Assembly (NCBI GenBank): GCA_017466065.1
Contig: JAFTUV010000026.1
Span: 1-64,000, forward strand
Origin: Bacteroidaceae bacterium
GTDB lineage: Bacteria; Bacteroidota; Bacteroidia; Bacteroidales; Bacteroidaceae
DNA: 64,000 bases
Direction of reading: 5' to 3'
A program made the translations under genes and the position numbers. Positions 24,071 to 33,250 of this stretch are shown piece after piece; within the stretch, counting starts at the first letter, position 1; each line of letters opens with the position of its first letter. The notes below the pieces were generated by a model. It saw only the letters and a program-made list of their open reading frames with translations. It had not been told where the DNA came from and searched no databases.

Positions 24071-24082
24071 GAGATAATTTAT

Positions 24083-24129
24083 ATAGCAATAAAGGGTTTC
24101 AGTATAAAGCTGAAACCCTTTATTGCTAT
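24083..24129. terminator. bidirectional terminator
   Basis: A 20-bp perfect stem (24083-24102 with 24110-24129) with a 7-base loop, ending in T/A-rich flanks. It separates the convergent Nfn-type gene and the ABC operon. Confidence 0.9.
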
Positions 24130-24181
24130 ATGCTGCTCGTGGCGATGAAGGCCCACGCTTGCATAGCTGCGCGCGGCAATA

Positions 24182-24736
24182 TTACCTCTCCCAGCCCTCT
24201 ACGCGGTAAATCTTTTCCAATAGTTTTGTTTTCTCTCCGGTGACGGCGTTTCGGTGCCACACTTCGATGCGTGCGGCATAATAGTCGCCCCACACACCTT
24301 CATATATTGTAAAGTTCTTTTGGTTTACCAATTGGGTGAATGATGCGGTAGTTTCTATGTGCACTTTGCTCGCCTCCTCTATTCTCTCTTTTGAAAGAGG
24401 AATGCTTTTTGTTGCCTCGTAGCATTTGAGGTAAATGTCTCCCGCAGGCAGTGCAGGGTGGTGAAAGTCGTAAAGATACATTCCTCCTTGACAATTGTTG
24501 TAAATTTGCAAATAGGTGTCGGTTGCAAGGCTGTCAACGGCTTTAAACGTTGAGCCTTCATCCATCGGTTGGTTGTATACAAGGCCGGCCGGGATTACGT
24601 GTCTTTTGCCAAAGTCGTCGTTGTCGGGGCCGAATGCTGCGTGAATGTAGCTTGCAATTTCAATGATTGAGCCAACTATCAGTATGATAATGGCAACCAA
24701 CAGTGCCCAAAGGAATCTAATAATATGTTTTCCCAT
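24182..24736 (-). CDS. membrane-anchored protein, unknown function
   Basis: 184 residues. One N-terminal transmembrane helix (about 8-30) and a soluble remainder, probably periplasmic. The sequence (TDTYLQIYNNCQGGMYLYDFH, EGVWGDYYAARIEVWH) suggests a small beta-rich domain; I recognise no family. It is the last gene of the ABC operon, 21 bases after the GntR gene, so it may assist the exporter or sense its effect. Confidence 0.75.
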   Translation of the reverse strand: MGKHIIRFLWALLVAIIILIVGSIIEIASYIHAAFGPDNDDFGKRHVIPAGLVYNQPMDEGSTFKAVDSLATDTYLQIYNNCQGGMYLYDFHHPALPAGDIYLKCYEATKSIPLSKERIEEASKVHIETTASFTQLVNQKNFTIYEGVWGDYYAARIEVWHRNAVTGEKTKLLEKIYRVEGWER

Positions 24737-24757
24737 TTCTCAATAGTTTGTTTAATG

Positions 24758-25102
24758 TTACAATAGCTTCATCAGTTCCTCTTTTGTTATTCCCAAAAGC
24801 TCGGCTTTTGCCTTGAATTGCGGCAGGTCTTTTTCGAGAAACTCCTTCCGCTGCTTCTCCTTTATCCTCTCCCTTGCTCCCTCTTTTACAAAATAGCCGA
24901 GGCCGCGCTTGTTGTAGATAATATCGTCGCCTTCCAGCAGTTGATAGGTGCGCACAATGGTGTTGGGGTTTACGCCGAGTGTCGCACCCATTTCTCGCAC
25001 CGATGGAATGCGGCTCTCCTCCTCCCACGTGTGGCAAAGGATGCGTTCCTGCATCATTTCGGCCATTTGCAGATATATAGGTTTATGTTCGCTGAACTCC
25101 AT
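24758..25102 (-). CDS. GntR-family transcriptional regulator, YtrA type
   Basis: 114 residues: a winged-helix DNA-binding domain (KPIYLQMAEMMQERIL ... IPSVREMGATLGVNPNTIVRTYQLLE) followed by a short helical tail of about 40 residues instead of a large ligand domain. This is the YtrA subgroup, which usually controls the ABC transporter encoded beside it, often responding to envelope stress or antibiotics. Here the gene is fourth in the operon, behind the ATPase and two permeases, with gaps of a few bases. Autoregulation of the promoter at 27272 is likely but no operator was identified. Confidence 0.9.
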   Translation of the reverse strand: MEFSEHKPIYLQMAEMMQERILCHTWEEESRIPSVREMGATLGVNPNTIVRTYQLLEGDDIIYNKRGLGYFVKEGARERIKEKQRKEFLEKDLPQFKAKAELLGITKEELMKLL

Positions 25103-25106
25103 TGTG

Positions 25107-25805
25107 CTATGCTTTTATTTTTCGGGTGATGTAATAAACGACTATCTGGAATACAAATATATTGACAATTGCGATGAAATTAAGCACTTGTGACAAATAA
25201 GTTGGTGCTACGTTTCCGTTGAAGGCAAAATCGAGTACCGCTCCAATAAAATAGAGTTCTATAATGGTGGTTGCTATTATAACCACTATGCCTCTCCAAA
25301 TTCCGTATCTGTTAAATATGAGCAGAAAAAAGGTATTCAGGCTTATTCCGCCCCACATAACCGTAATAAAATGGATTACTCCGGTTGTGTCGGACAGGCT
25401 CACGAGATATTCAAATGAAAATCCTGTGGCAATAAAATTTAGGCAGATGGTGGTGAGTGTGATTATTACAGGTGTGGTGATGAATGTATTTACAAGCATA
25501 GAGAGGTATTTCTCGCAGTTGCTTGCCGGTAACATTATGCGCAGGGTGTTTTTGCCTTTTTTCACCATACTGCCATAAAAGATAAAAGGGGATAGGCCCA
25601 GAATCATAAGCAGTGAATTGCTTGTTATCCCGAATATGGGATTGAAGCTTTCAAACTCTACGTTTGCGATGAGGATTGCTCGTATAATAAGAACTATCGA
25701 TAGGATGGCAATTCCTACCAAAATAACGTTGTATATACAGTTGCTGCTCTTGTTGTCGTATATTATGAGCTTTACCCAGCGTCTAATGTTCAATGTGTTA
25801 TTCAT
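25107..25805 (-). CDS. ABC transporter membrane subunit (paralogue 1)
   Basis: 232 residues with about six transmembrane helices. It shares with the next upstream gene a conserved cytoplasmic-edge motif (LPASNCEKYLSMLVNTFI here, LPASSLEKYLSMAINTLI there) and similar N termini (RRWVKLIIYDNKSSN / ARFAKLFIYEQKSSN). The two therefore arose by duplication and probably form a heterodimeric permease with the upstream ATPase. Gaps of 1 and 4 bases to its neighbours. Substrate unknown. Confidence 0.8.
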   Translation of the reverse strand: MNNTLNIRRWVKLIIYDNKSSNCIYNVILVGIAILSIVLIIRAILIANVEFESFNPIFGITSNSLLMILGLSPFIFYGSMVKKGKNTLRIMLPASNCEKYLSMLVNTFITTPVIITLTTICLNFIATGFSFEYLVSLSDTTGVIHFITVMWGGISLNTFFLLIFNRYGIWRGIVVIIATTIIELYFIGAVLDFAFNGNVAPTYLSQVLNFIAIVNIFVFQIVVYYITRKIKA

Positions 25806-25806
25806 A

Positions 25807-26439
25807 TTATTCTATACTCTTAATTTTTAAATAAATGAAAAATTGCAAAATTACTGTTGCAAGCAAAATGAAACAGATGTGCTCTGCTTCCTGAAATTCT
25901 CTTCGTAACGGCCCGCTGAAAAAGTATAGCGATATTATTATCAAGCCTTGCAGAATGCTGTTGCGACTCATCGACGAAAAGTAGAGGAATGTTACAATGC
26001 TTATTATTTCTGCTTGAATGCATAGTGAGAGCAGGCTCGGCAGTTGAAACTGCATTCCTGGAATTTCACCTTGGAACCTTACAGCGGCGAGTGTCAGTGA
26101 AATTGCGGTCGACAATATTACATAAGTTGCGGGTACCACAATAAGCGTGTTTATTGCCATCGAGAGATATTTTTCGAGGCTGCTTGCGGGTAGCATCTTA
26201 TATAAATCTCTTTTCTCTCTCTTTAACAGCGGATAGTAGAATGCAACGGAGAAATATCCAAGAATTATAGCAATCTTTGTAGAAAATGGCGTAATAATAT
26301 TAACCACAAATATATTCAAAAGCGTTACGGCTGTTCCGTAAAGAATTACGAATATAAATATGTTGCGCAGAAAATTGCTGCTTTTTTGTTCGTAAATGAA
26401 TAGCTTTGCGAAACGTGCAGGGTTGAATAGTGTGTTCAT
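25807..26439 (-). CDS. ABC transporter membrane subunit (paralogue 2)
   Basis: 210 residues with about six transmembrane helices, paralogous to the adjacent 232-residue subunit (shared LPASSxEKYLSM motif near residue 80). Placed between the ATPase gene (6-base gap) and its paralogue (1-base gap). No similarity by eye to MacB/FtsX or ABC-2 permeases with large loops; closer to the small permeases found in GntR-linked exporters of Bacteroidetes and Firmicutes. Confidence 0.78.
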   Translation of the reverse strand: MNTLFNPARFAKLFIYEQKSSNFLRNIFIFVILYGTAVTLLNIFVVNIITPFSTKIAIILGYFSVAFYYPLLKREKRDLYKMLPASSLEKYLSMAINTLIVVPATYVILSTAISLTLAAVRFQGEIPGMQFQLPSLLSLCIQAEIISIVTFLYFSSMSRNSILQGLIIISLYFFSGPLRREFQEAEHICFILLATVILQFFIYLKIKSIE

Positions 26440-26445
26440 CGTGGG

Positions 26446-27246
26446 TTACTTTTTCAAATTTATATAATTGAAAAGAAGCTCAATGTCGATGTTACTCTCT
26501 TCGCCGCCGTTGTTGGGTGCAATATAGTTATAACCGTTTATGCTCTCTTCGCTGTAAAGGGCGTCGGCGGGAAGCTCTCTTGCCGTGCCGCAGATATATT
26601 CATTTTGCAGGGAGGCTATGCTTGCGTCGGTTACAATGTTCTTGTCTTTAAGAATTACAATGTGGTCGAGCAGGGTGGAAATTTCTCTTATCTGGTGCGT
26701 GGCGATGATTATGCAACGTTCATCGCTCATATAACGCGAAATTAACTGCCTGAATTCTCCCTTGCTTGTAACATCGAGTCCGTTGGTAGGTTCGTCGAGC
26801 AACAGATAGGGGGTGTTAAGCGCAAGGGCGAAGGCTATGAATGCTTTTTTGCTCTCGCCGGTGGAGAGATTGCTGAATTTTGCGTTAATGTCGATGTGTA
26901 TTTCTTTCATCAACTGCTCAAACTCTTCATAATTGAAGGTGGGGTAGAATTGCCCATATTCGCGCGCATATGTGCTTATCTTGTTTATTGTTGCCTGCGG
27001 ATGCTCGGGCAGATAGAAGAGGCCCGACAGTGTTTCGGGCGTGCGTTTGAATGGGTTTTCCCCCTCAACCGCAATATACCCATTCTTGCTCATAAGAATG
27101 CCGCATATTAGTTTCAGTAGCGTGGTTTTCCCCGCGCCGTTGGGTCCCAGAAGACCATAAATTCTTCCTTTCTCAAATTGTGTGCCTGCATCTTTGAGCA
27201 CCTCTTTTTTGCCGTAGTTGAAATTTAGATTGCGAATTTGTATCAT
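26446..27246 (-). CDS. ABC transporter ATP-binding subunit
   Basis: 266 residues. Walker A GPNGAGKTTL at about 35-44, Q-loop region near YLPEHPQ, signature LSTGESKKAF (an LSTGE variant of LSGGQ), Walker B LLLDEPTNGLD, and the switch histidine in IIATHQ. All catalytic residues are present. First gene of the five-gene unit with the two permeases, the GntR regulator and a membrane-anchored protein. Probably an exporter tied to envelope stress; direction and substrate are inferred from operon type only. Confidence 0.92.
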   Translation of the reverse strand: MIQIRNLNFNYGKKEVLKDAGTQFEKGRIYGLLGPNGAGKTTLLKLICGILMSKNGYIAVEGENPFKRTPETLSGLFYLPEHPQATINKISTYAREYGQFYPTFNYEEFEQLMKEIHIDINAKFSNLSTGESKKAFIAFALALNTPYLLLDEPTNGLDVTSKGEFRQLISRYMSDERCIIIATHQIREISTLLDHIVILKDKNIVTDASIASLQNEYICGTARELPADALYSEESINGYNYIAPNNGGEESNIDIELLFNYINLKK

Positions 27247-27271
27247 AGTGTATTAGTTAATTAGTACATTG

Positions 27272-27303
27272 CAAAGGTAAAGGCTTTGTTTTTATCTTGC
27301 AAA
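27272..27303 (-). promoter_or_regulatory. promoter of the GntR-ABC operon
   Basis: On the minus strand TTTG (27303-27300), a 20-base spacer and TACCTTTG (27279-27272). The leader is only about 20 bases. Further upstream 27336-27356 forms a 9-bp hairpin. Confidence 0.7.
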
Positions 27304-27367
27304 TATTTATGCTGGAATTTTTATGGGATTTTTTTCACTCTCTTTTCAAGAGAGTGGGGCGGCGGTG

Positions 27368-30289
27368 TTACACCTCCTCGATTAGTGCCTTGTAGATGGG
27401 CGACAGGGCAAGAATATCCCTGTTGCCGAAGATGAACATCTGGCGGCGTGCGCGGGTGAGTGCAACGTTTAGCTTGCGGTCGATGGGGGTGCCGTCGGCG
27501 TCGGGAACAGGTGCCGAGAGAATATCAATTTGTGCGGCGTTGCTTATGGTGGTGCCGAAGAGAATTATCTCGCGCTGCGAGCCTTGGAAACGCTCCACGG
27601 TGTCAATCACAATATCCTTGCTACGGGGAATGTCGAGTTTCGCAATCTCTTTTGTTACCATTGCAATCTGGCTGCGGAAGGGTACTATTATTCCAATCTC
27701 CTGCGAGGGGTTGCAGGGGTTGCCGTTAGTCTCCCTCACCTTGTAATATGCTTGCACGAAGAGGGCAATCTCCTGCGCCTCGTTTCGGTTCACTTTGGGG
27801 GTTCCGCTTTTGTCGGGCCCTATGTTTATGAAGGCTGCGCGACGGGTTGCCATTGTTGTTTGTCGGGCATCTTTTTTGTCATACAGCGGGTATAATAGTT
27901 CCTCTTGCTGGTGGGGCAGGGGAATTGGTTCGAGTATGCTGTTGTAGAAGTGGCGGTTGGCAAATTGGTTTATTGCGGGGTGCATACGCCCTTGGCGATT
28001 GAGCGTGGCTGTGATGCCTTTGAGGGGGTGCGTGTGGTACCATTTGTAGAGACGCTCGAAGAGCGATGTTCCATAATCGTGTATGCCTATTTTGTTTAGT
28101 ATCGGGGCAGTAACCTTTGTGTATGCGCTGTTTTGTGCTACCACAGCAGGCAACTGCTTGGGGTCGCCTATGAGTATGAATTTCTTTATCGCAACCTCTT
28201 TCTTGGGGGTGGTTGCTGCCCAAAGGCCGGCAAGCTGCGACTCTAAAATCTGCGTTGCTTCGTCTATTATGGCAACATCGAATTGTTTGAGTGAGAATAG
28301 CTCTTTGCGTCCGGTGAGCGAGGCTACCGTGCCCACGAAAATGCGGTGCTCCTGCATTGTGGTTCTTATCTGTTCGCGATTAGTGCAGTGGGCTATTGTG
28401 TTTTTTAGCAGGCGGTGGCGGTGCTTGGCGGCACAGCTCTGCTCGCTACCTATTCTTATATAGGCCGGTGAGCCCGGGATACTTTCGAGCGCTTCACATA
28501 TTTCGTCGACGGCGCGGTTGGTGTATGATGCGAGCAGAATATTCTGCTCTTCGTAGTTGTGAAATTCCTGCACCATACTTTTGAGTGCCTGTGAGGTTTT
28601 TCCCGTTCCGGGAGGGCCCACGAGCATAAAGAGTTCCTCGGCCTGCTTGGCTTGCAACACAATGTTGTCGATATATTCGTTGGTGTATCTCCCTTTGAGG
28701 GTGAGCGAGTGGTCGATGCGTGGTGCGCGGCGTGTGAGCAGCAGGTCGATGCGCTCCCGAGGGGCGGCGAGCAGGCTTGCAAGGTCGCGGAAGGTGGCGC
28801 GGAAGGTGCTGTCGAGGTGGTCGTGCTCCATTGCGTATCGGCTGCCGGTGGGGTAGAGGTTACGGTTTTTCTGCTTGTGGCGCAGATGTATGGTAACCTC
28901 CTCGGGGGTGATGGTTGTGAGCGTGCCACGGGTAACCTGTCTGTTGGTGGCATTGTGCCCATCGTTGTCGCGACGATAGAGGAATACCGTGTCGCCGGCT
29001 CTGAAATTGGGGTAGAACTCTTCGCTGTATGCAGGGAGCGAGAGGGTTATTTCGCTTATTCCCTCTTCGCTGTCGAAAGATTTTATTTCAAGGTCTATAA
29101 GAATGTTGCCATTCTCTATTTTGCTCTCCAACGGGGCGTTCCAAATATCGGCGAAGCTGCGGCCGCGCTCATAGTCGCCATTGCCCATTTTGGCAAGATA
29201 CATTTCGCGTGCCACAAAGGCTGCGTTCCCGAAGAAATACTCTTGCAGGGTGGCGTCGGCATTTTGTATGGGGGCAAGCGTCTGCTCTATGTGCGGGCGC
29301 AGATAGTTGCACCACAGCTTGCCGCAGTCGCCTCTCTCGTTTAAATCCTCGGCGGCGATGCTTGTGAGAATCTTTCGCAGCCCATCCTCTTGCATTTGAG
29401 TGAGCAGTGCCACAATCTTGTTGCGCAACATAAGCGTGCGGCTCGTTTCGGCTATGCTCGATTCCTGTTTATAAAAACGGGGGTAGCGCGAGTAGAAAAG
29501 ATAGGGGCGGATGTGCTCGCGCGGTATTTGCAGCGAGTAGCAGAGCATCTCTTTGTAGAGCGACATTTGTATGCGGTGCTCCACCTTCGGGCCGCCGTTG
29601 AATTCATCGGCTTTGCCCGATTTTAATTCTATAAGGTGGCTGCAATCACTTTGCAGAAGGTCGATGCGCCCTTGAAGGCCGAGCGGTTCGCAGAAGAACG
29701 ATGGTTCAAGATAGAGGCGGTCGCGACGGTAGTCGTCGGCAGCCTCAATGCCTGTGCTGCCCATCTTCATCTGTATGTTGTTGAAGTGGTTGCGCGCCCG
29801 AGCGAAAAAGTCGCTGTCAATTTCGTCGCACACGGAGAGGGGCAGGGTGTAGTCGCGGAAGAATTTTTGCATCGACTCGCTGTATGTGGCGGGCCGTTCA
29901 CGCTCCTCGTTCACGCAGTCGTCGAGAAACAGGTTGGCGGCCTCTCCAAGCAAGCGTGCGGCACTGTCGCCACTCTGTTCGAACATATTTATTATGTAGC
30001 CTAATGCCGGTGAACCGTATGGCTGCACGCAGCGTGCGAGTGCCGAAATATCTATAAGGTAATCGGGTTCATATATTATGTCGCGCGGGTGCAGAGTACC
30101 GTCGGGTGCAGTGGTAACCGATAGTATATTCAGCTTGCAACCTTTGACGAGCAACTGCGGCAACTGCGCGTAGCAAGCCTCGGCAGGCAACGCCACAGAA
30201 AGCCTCGTGCCATCTTTGTCGTGCCCTGTAATTACCCCCTCGTTGTATGCCTCAAAGGTTATCTGCTTGCGTAAAAAACTCTCCTGCAT
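27368..30289 (-). CDS. PD-(D/E)XK nuclease fused to superfamily 1 (Dna2/Upf1-like) helicase
   Basis: 973 residues. The N-terminal third carries a RecB-type nuclease signature (GRIDLL, then IELKSGK at about residue 220). The C-terminal half is a superfamily 1 helicase: Walker A GPPGTGKTSQ near 560, Walker B IIDEATQILESQ near 675, GDPKQLPAVV, and the last motifs LNVALTRARRQMF near 940. The layout equals that of Dna2 and of CRISPR Cas4-like nuclease-helicase fusions, suggesting DNA end processing or defence. The ATG at 30289 is 5 bases after the stop of the transglycosylase gene; an upstream extension would overlap that gene and is rejected. Confidence 0.85.
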   Translation of the reverse strand: MQESFLRKQITFEAYNEGVITGHDKDGTRLSVALPAEACYAQLPQLLVKGCKLNILSVTTAPDGTLHPRDIIYEPDYLIDISALARCVQPYGSPALGYIINMFEQSGDSAARLLGEAANLFLDDCVNEERERPATYSESMQKFFRDYTLPLSVCDEIDSDFFARARNHFNNIQMKMGSTGIEAADDYRRDRLYLEPSFFCEPLGLQGRIDLLQSDCSHLIELKSGKADEFNGGPKVEHRIQMSLYKEMLCYSLQIPREHIRPYLFYSRYPRFYKQESSIAETSRTLMLRNKIVALLTQMQEDGLRKILTSIAAEDLNERGDCGKLWCNYLRPHIEQTLAPIQNADATLQEYFFGNAAFVAREMYLAKMGNGDYERGRSFADIWNAPLESKIENGNILIDLEIKSFDSEEGISEITLSLPAYSEEFYPNFRAGDTVFLYRRDNDGHNATNRQVTRGTLTTITPEEVTIHLRHKQKNRNLYPTGSRYAMEHDHLDSTFRATFRDLASLLAAPRERIDLLLTRRAPRIDHSLTLKGRYTNEYIDNIVLQAKQAEELFMLVGPPGTGKTSQALKSMVQEFHNYEEQNILLASYTNRAVDEICEALESIPGSPAYIRIGSEQSCAAKHRHRLLKNTIAHCTNREQIRTTMQEHRIFVGTVASLTGRKELFSLKQFDVAIIDEATQILESQLAGLWAATTPKKEVAIKKFILIGDPKQLPAVVAQNSAYTKVTAPILNKIGIHDYGTSLFERLYKWYHTHPLKGITATLNRQGRMHPAINQFANRHFYNSILEPIPLPHQQEELLYPLYDKKDARQTTMATRRAAFINIGPDKSGTPKVNRNEAQEIALFVQAYYKVRETNGNPCNPSQEIGIIVPFRSQIAMVTKEIAKLDIPRSKDIVIDTVERFQGSQREIILFGTTISNAAQIDILSAPVPDADGTPIDRKLNVALTRARRQMFIFGNRDILALSPIYKALIEEV

Positions 30290-30294
30290 ATATA

Positions 30295-31032
30295 TCAATC
30301 GGTTAATTTTATGGTAGTGTCGTTGGCAAGCAGGGTATTTATGGAGTCGTTGTAACGCTCTTGCAGTATATTGTATCTGCGCCAGGTGCGTTTCACTTTT
30401 TTCACGAAGGATAGTGTCTGCTTCCAGTCGCTGAACGAGCCGTTGCGGCACACGCTGTCGGTGTAATATTGGGGCTCTCCTTTAAGGATGAGGAAGGAGT
30501 CGACATTCTGGTGCCACACGTAGCGCGGGCGACCATATTTCTGTGCAAGGTTCATTGCGTCGCCAATGTGTCCGGCACCGGCGTTGTACGATGCAAGAAT
30601 GAAATTACTGCGCTCCTCGAAATTATCTATGCGGCGGTACAGGTGATTGAGACTGCCCAGCAGTTCGGCCGCAGCCATAATATTGCTTCTCGTATCCATA
30701 CACAGGGAGTCGGGAATGCCAAAGCCGCGCAACGTGGCGGGCATCACCTGCATCACTCCGCAAGCACCCACGCCCGATACGGCAGTGCTGTCGAAACGCG
30801 ATTCGGTGAAGGCTATGGCTGCAATAAATTTCCAATCCCACCCGAGCGTGTCGGCCGCTTCGCGGAATTTCTTGTCGTATGGCGAAATTGTTACGTGGGG
30901 AGAAATGTATTTATATTGCGGCGTGTATACATAAACCCCTTTTACCTTGCCACGGAATATAACATCGCCCTCTGTTACAAACATAACAAAGGCAATGATG
31001 AGGGCAATGGGGTATATGTATCTCAATCGCAT
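30295..31032 (-). CDS. lytic transglycosylase, SLT domain
   Basis: 245 residues. An N-terminal signal/anchor helix (about 5-22) is followed by a lysozyme-like SLT domain: catalytic glutamate in FTESRFD (Glu77), GVMQVMP, and ILASYNAGAGH. It cleaves peptidoglycan glycan strands to anhydro-muropeptides. Resembles the catalytic half of MltF without the solute-binding domain. Translationally close to the nuclease-helicase gene (5-base gap), which is an unexpected partner. Confidence 0.9.
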   Translation of the reverse strand: MRLRYIYPIALIIAFVMFVTEGDVIFRGKVKGVYVYTPQYKYISPHVTISPYDKKFREAADTLGWDWKFIAAIAFTESRFDSTAVSGVGACGVMQVMPATLRGFGIPDSLCMDTRSNIMAAAELLGSLNHLYRRIDNFEERSNFILASYNAGAGHIGDAMNLAQKYGRPRYVWHQNVDSFLILKGEPQYYTDSVCRNGSFSDWKQTLSFVKKVKRTWRRYNILQERYNDSINTLLANDTTIKLTD

Positions 31033-31219
31033 AATGGGCTATTTGTTAAGGCAAGTTCTATAAATTATGAAAAATCATCCTTAATGTTGCAGGCACAGTT
31101 CCGGCTACTTTTGGCTTTGTTTTTGTATCTTGTTTATTTTTATTCAGTTGCATAGCCCGCTGCGCGCGCATTATAAAAACAAGCAATCTACTAAAAATAA
31201 TTACCAAAATTGTCGCGGC

Positions 31220-31843
31220 CTAATTTATAGAACCGGCTTTAAGAAAGTAGCCTATTGACATTTGTAGCATCTGTATCGCCTTTTTGTTGTGCCCGCCTTG
31301 TGGAATTATTATGTCGGCAAATTTCTTGGTGGGCTCGATAAATTCCCAATGCATCTCCTTTACAATGCGCTCGTAGCGCGAGATTACAGTTTCGGGAGTG
31401 CGACCACGCTCTATTATGTCGCGTCTTATGAGGCGTATGAGGCGGTCGTCGGCATCGGCATCAACATACACTTTAAGGTCCATAAGGTCACGCAGCTCGG
31501 GGCTCACAAGTGCCATAATACCCTCGATTATTATAATCTCCTTGGGTTCTATGTGCACAACCTCGGGCTGGCGCGTACAGGTAATATATGAATATGTGGG
31601 CTGTTCCACGGCCTTTCCCTCGCGCAACATCGTAATCTGTTCCACAAGCAGGTCCCAGTCGAACGCATCGGGGTGGTCGAAATTTATGAATTGCCTCTCC
31701 TCGACGGGAACGTGGCTGCTGTCCTTGTAGTAGGAGTCTTGCGGAATTACCACCACCGATGCCTCGGGCAACGAATTTACAATCTCCCTGACAACGGTCG
31801 TCTTTCCCGACCCTGTGCCTCCTGCAATGCCTATTATATACAT
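31220..31843 (-). CDS. udk: uridine kinase
   Basis: 207 residues. It phosphorylates uridine and cytidine for pyrimidine salvage. P-loop GGTGSGKTTV at the N terminus, the QDSYYKD motif, NFDHPDAFDWDLL and RLIRRDIIERGR are typical. Divergent from fba across a 280-base gap, and 187 bases from the transglycosylase gene, so probably transcribed alone or at the head of the downstream minus genes. Confidence 0.95.
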   Translation of the reverse strand: MYIIGIAGGTGSGKTTVVREIVNSLPEASVVVIPQDSYYKDSSHVPVEERQFINFDHPDAFDWDLLVEQITMLREGKAVEQPTYSYITCTRQPEVVHIEPKEIIIIEGIMALVSPELRDLMDLKVYVDADADDRLIRLIRRDIIERGRTPETVISRYERIVKEMHWEFIEPTKKFADIIIPQGGHNKKAIQMLQMSIGYFLKAGSIN

Positions 31844-32125
31844 AATCTGTCCTGTTTTTCTTTTCTATGCGGGAACCGTCGGCTCGCGAGCGGTTCTTTC
31901 TTTTTGCGAATTTACTCTTTTTATTCGAAAAAATGCTTTGCAACCACAAAAAAAATAGCATTTATGGCCATAAATACTATGCGTTTGCTGCATTTTTTTA
32001 TTTTTGCGTCACTTTTTTTTGCCGATAATACTCACTATAAGGAAAGATTTTACTAAATTTGCAAAGAATCCCTCAAAAGGGACTTGTAAAAGACTATTTT
32101 AATTACTTTTAAAGTATATAAAACT

Positions 32126-33127
32126 ATGGTAAATTTTAAAGAATTAGGTCTTGTGAACACTCGTGATATGTTTGCAAGAGCAATGAAAGGCGGCTACGCT
32201 ATCCCTGCTTTCAACTTCAACAATATGGAGCAGTTGCAGGCTATCGTAATGGCGGCAGTGGAAACAAAATCTCCCGTGATTCTTCAAGTATCGAGCGGTG
32301 CTCGCAAGTATGCCAACCAGACACTTCTCCGTTATATGGCAGAGGGTGCTGTTGAGTATGCAAAAGAGCTCGGTTGCGCTAATCCCGAGATTGTTCTTCA
32401 CCTCGACCACGGTAACTCTTTCGAGTTGTGCAAGTCTTGTATCGATATGGGCTTCTCTTCTGTGATGATTGACGGTTCTCACCTCCCCTACGAGGAGAAC
32501 GTGGCCCTCACAAAGAAGGTTGTCGAGTATGCTCACCAGTATGATGTTACTGTTGAGGGTGAGCTTGGTATCCTCGCAGGTGTTGAGGACGATGTTGTTG
32601 CCGAGCACCACACTTATACTCGTCCCGAGGAGGTTGTTGACTTTGTCAGCAAGACCGGTTGCGACAGCTTGGCTATCTCTATCGGTACTTCTCACGGTGC
32701 AAACAAATTCAAGCCCGAGCAGTGCACACGCAACGAGAATGGTATCCTTGTTCCTCCTCCCTTGGCATTCGATGTACTCGAAGGCTGTATGAAGGAACTT
32801 CCCGGCTTCCCCATCGTTCTTCACGGTTCTTCTTCTGTTCCTCAGGAGGAGGTTGCCACCATCAACAAATACGGTGGTGCATTGAAGGATGCTATCGGTA
32901 TTCCCGAAGAGGAGCTTCGCAAGGCTGCTGCTCTTGCAGTTTGCAAAATCAACATCGACAGCGACAGCCGTTTGGCTATGACCGCAGCTATCCGCGAGAT
33001 TTTCGCTACTCAGCCTGCTGAGTTCGACCCCCGCAAGTACCTCGGTCCCGCTCGCGAGAATATGAAGAAGCAGTACATCCACAAGATTGTGAATGTTCTT
33101 GGTTCTGACAACAAACTTGCTCAGTAA
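32126..33127 (+). CDS. fba: fructose-bisphosphate aldolase, class II
   Basis: 333 residues. Zinc-dependent cleavage of fructose-1,6-bisphosphate to the two triose phosphates in glycolysis. Zinc and substrate motifs include LHLDHGNSFE, VEGELGILAG, SIGTSHGANKF and VLHGSSSVPQ. Codon use is markedly biased to a small codon set, as expected of a highly expressed gene. Monocistronic with a strong terminator. Confidence 0.96.
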   Translation: MVNFKELGLVNTRDMFARAMKGGYAIPAFNFNNMEQLQAIVMAAVETKSPVILQVSSGARKYANQTLLRYMAEGAVEYAKELGCANPEIVLHLDHGNSFELCKSCIDMGFSSVMIDGSHLPYEENVALTKKVVEYAHQYDVTVEGELGILAGVEDDVVAEHHTYTRPEEVVDFVSKTGCDSLAISIGTSHGANKFKPEQCTRNENGILVPPPLAFDVLEGCMKELPGFPIVLHGSSSVPQEEVATINKYGGALKDAIGIPEEELRKAAALAVCKINIDSDSRLAMTAAIREIFATQPAEFDPRKYLGPARENMKKQYIHKIVNVLGSDNKLAQ

Positions 33128-33148
33128 AGTATTTGTTTTCATAATTTC

Positions 33149-33186
33149 GCCCCCGACTCAATTTTGAAGTGAGTCGGGGGCTTTTT
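33149..33186 (+). terminator. terminator of fba
   Basis: A 12-bp GC-rich perfect stem (gcccccgactca with tgagtcgggggc) and T-run, 20 bases after the fba stop. Confidence 0.92.
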
Positions 33187-33250
33187 AGTTTATGTGAAAT
33201 CTTTTTTGTTGCTTGCAAAATTAGTATCTTCGCAACCGTAAAGAATAACT

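Noticed and set aside
30290..30451. Longer N terminus for the nuclease-helicase
   Set aside because: It would overlap the transglycosylase gene by more than 150 bases; the ATG at 30289 sits 5 bases after that gene's stop.
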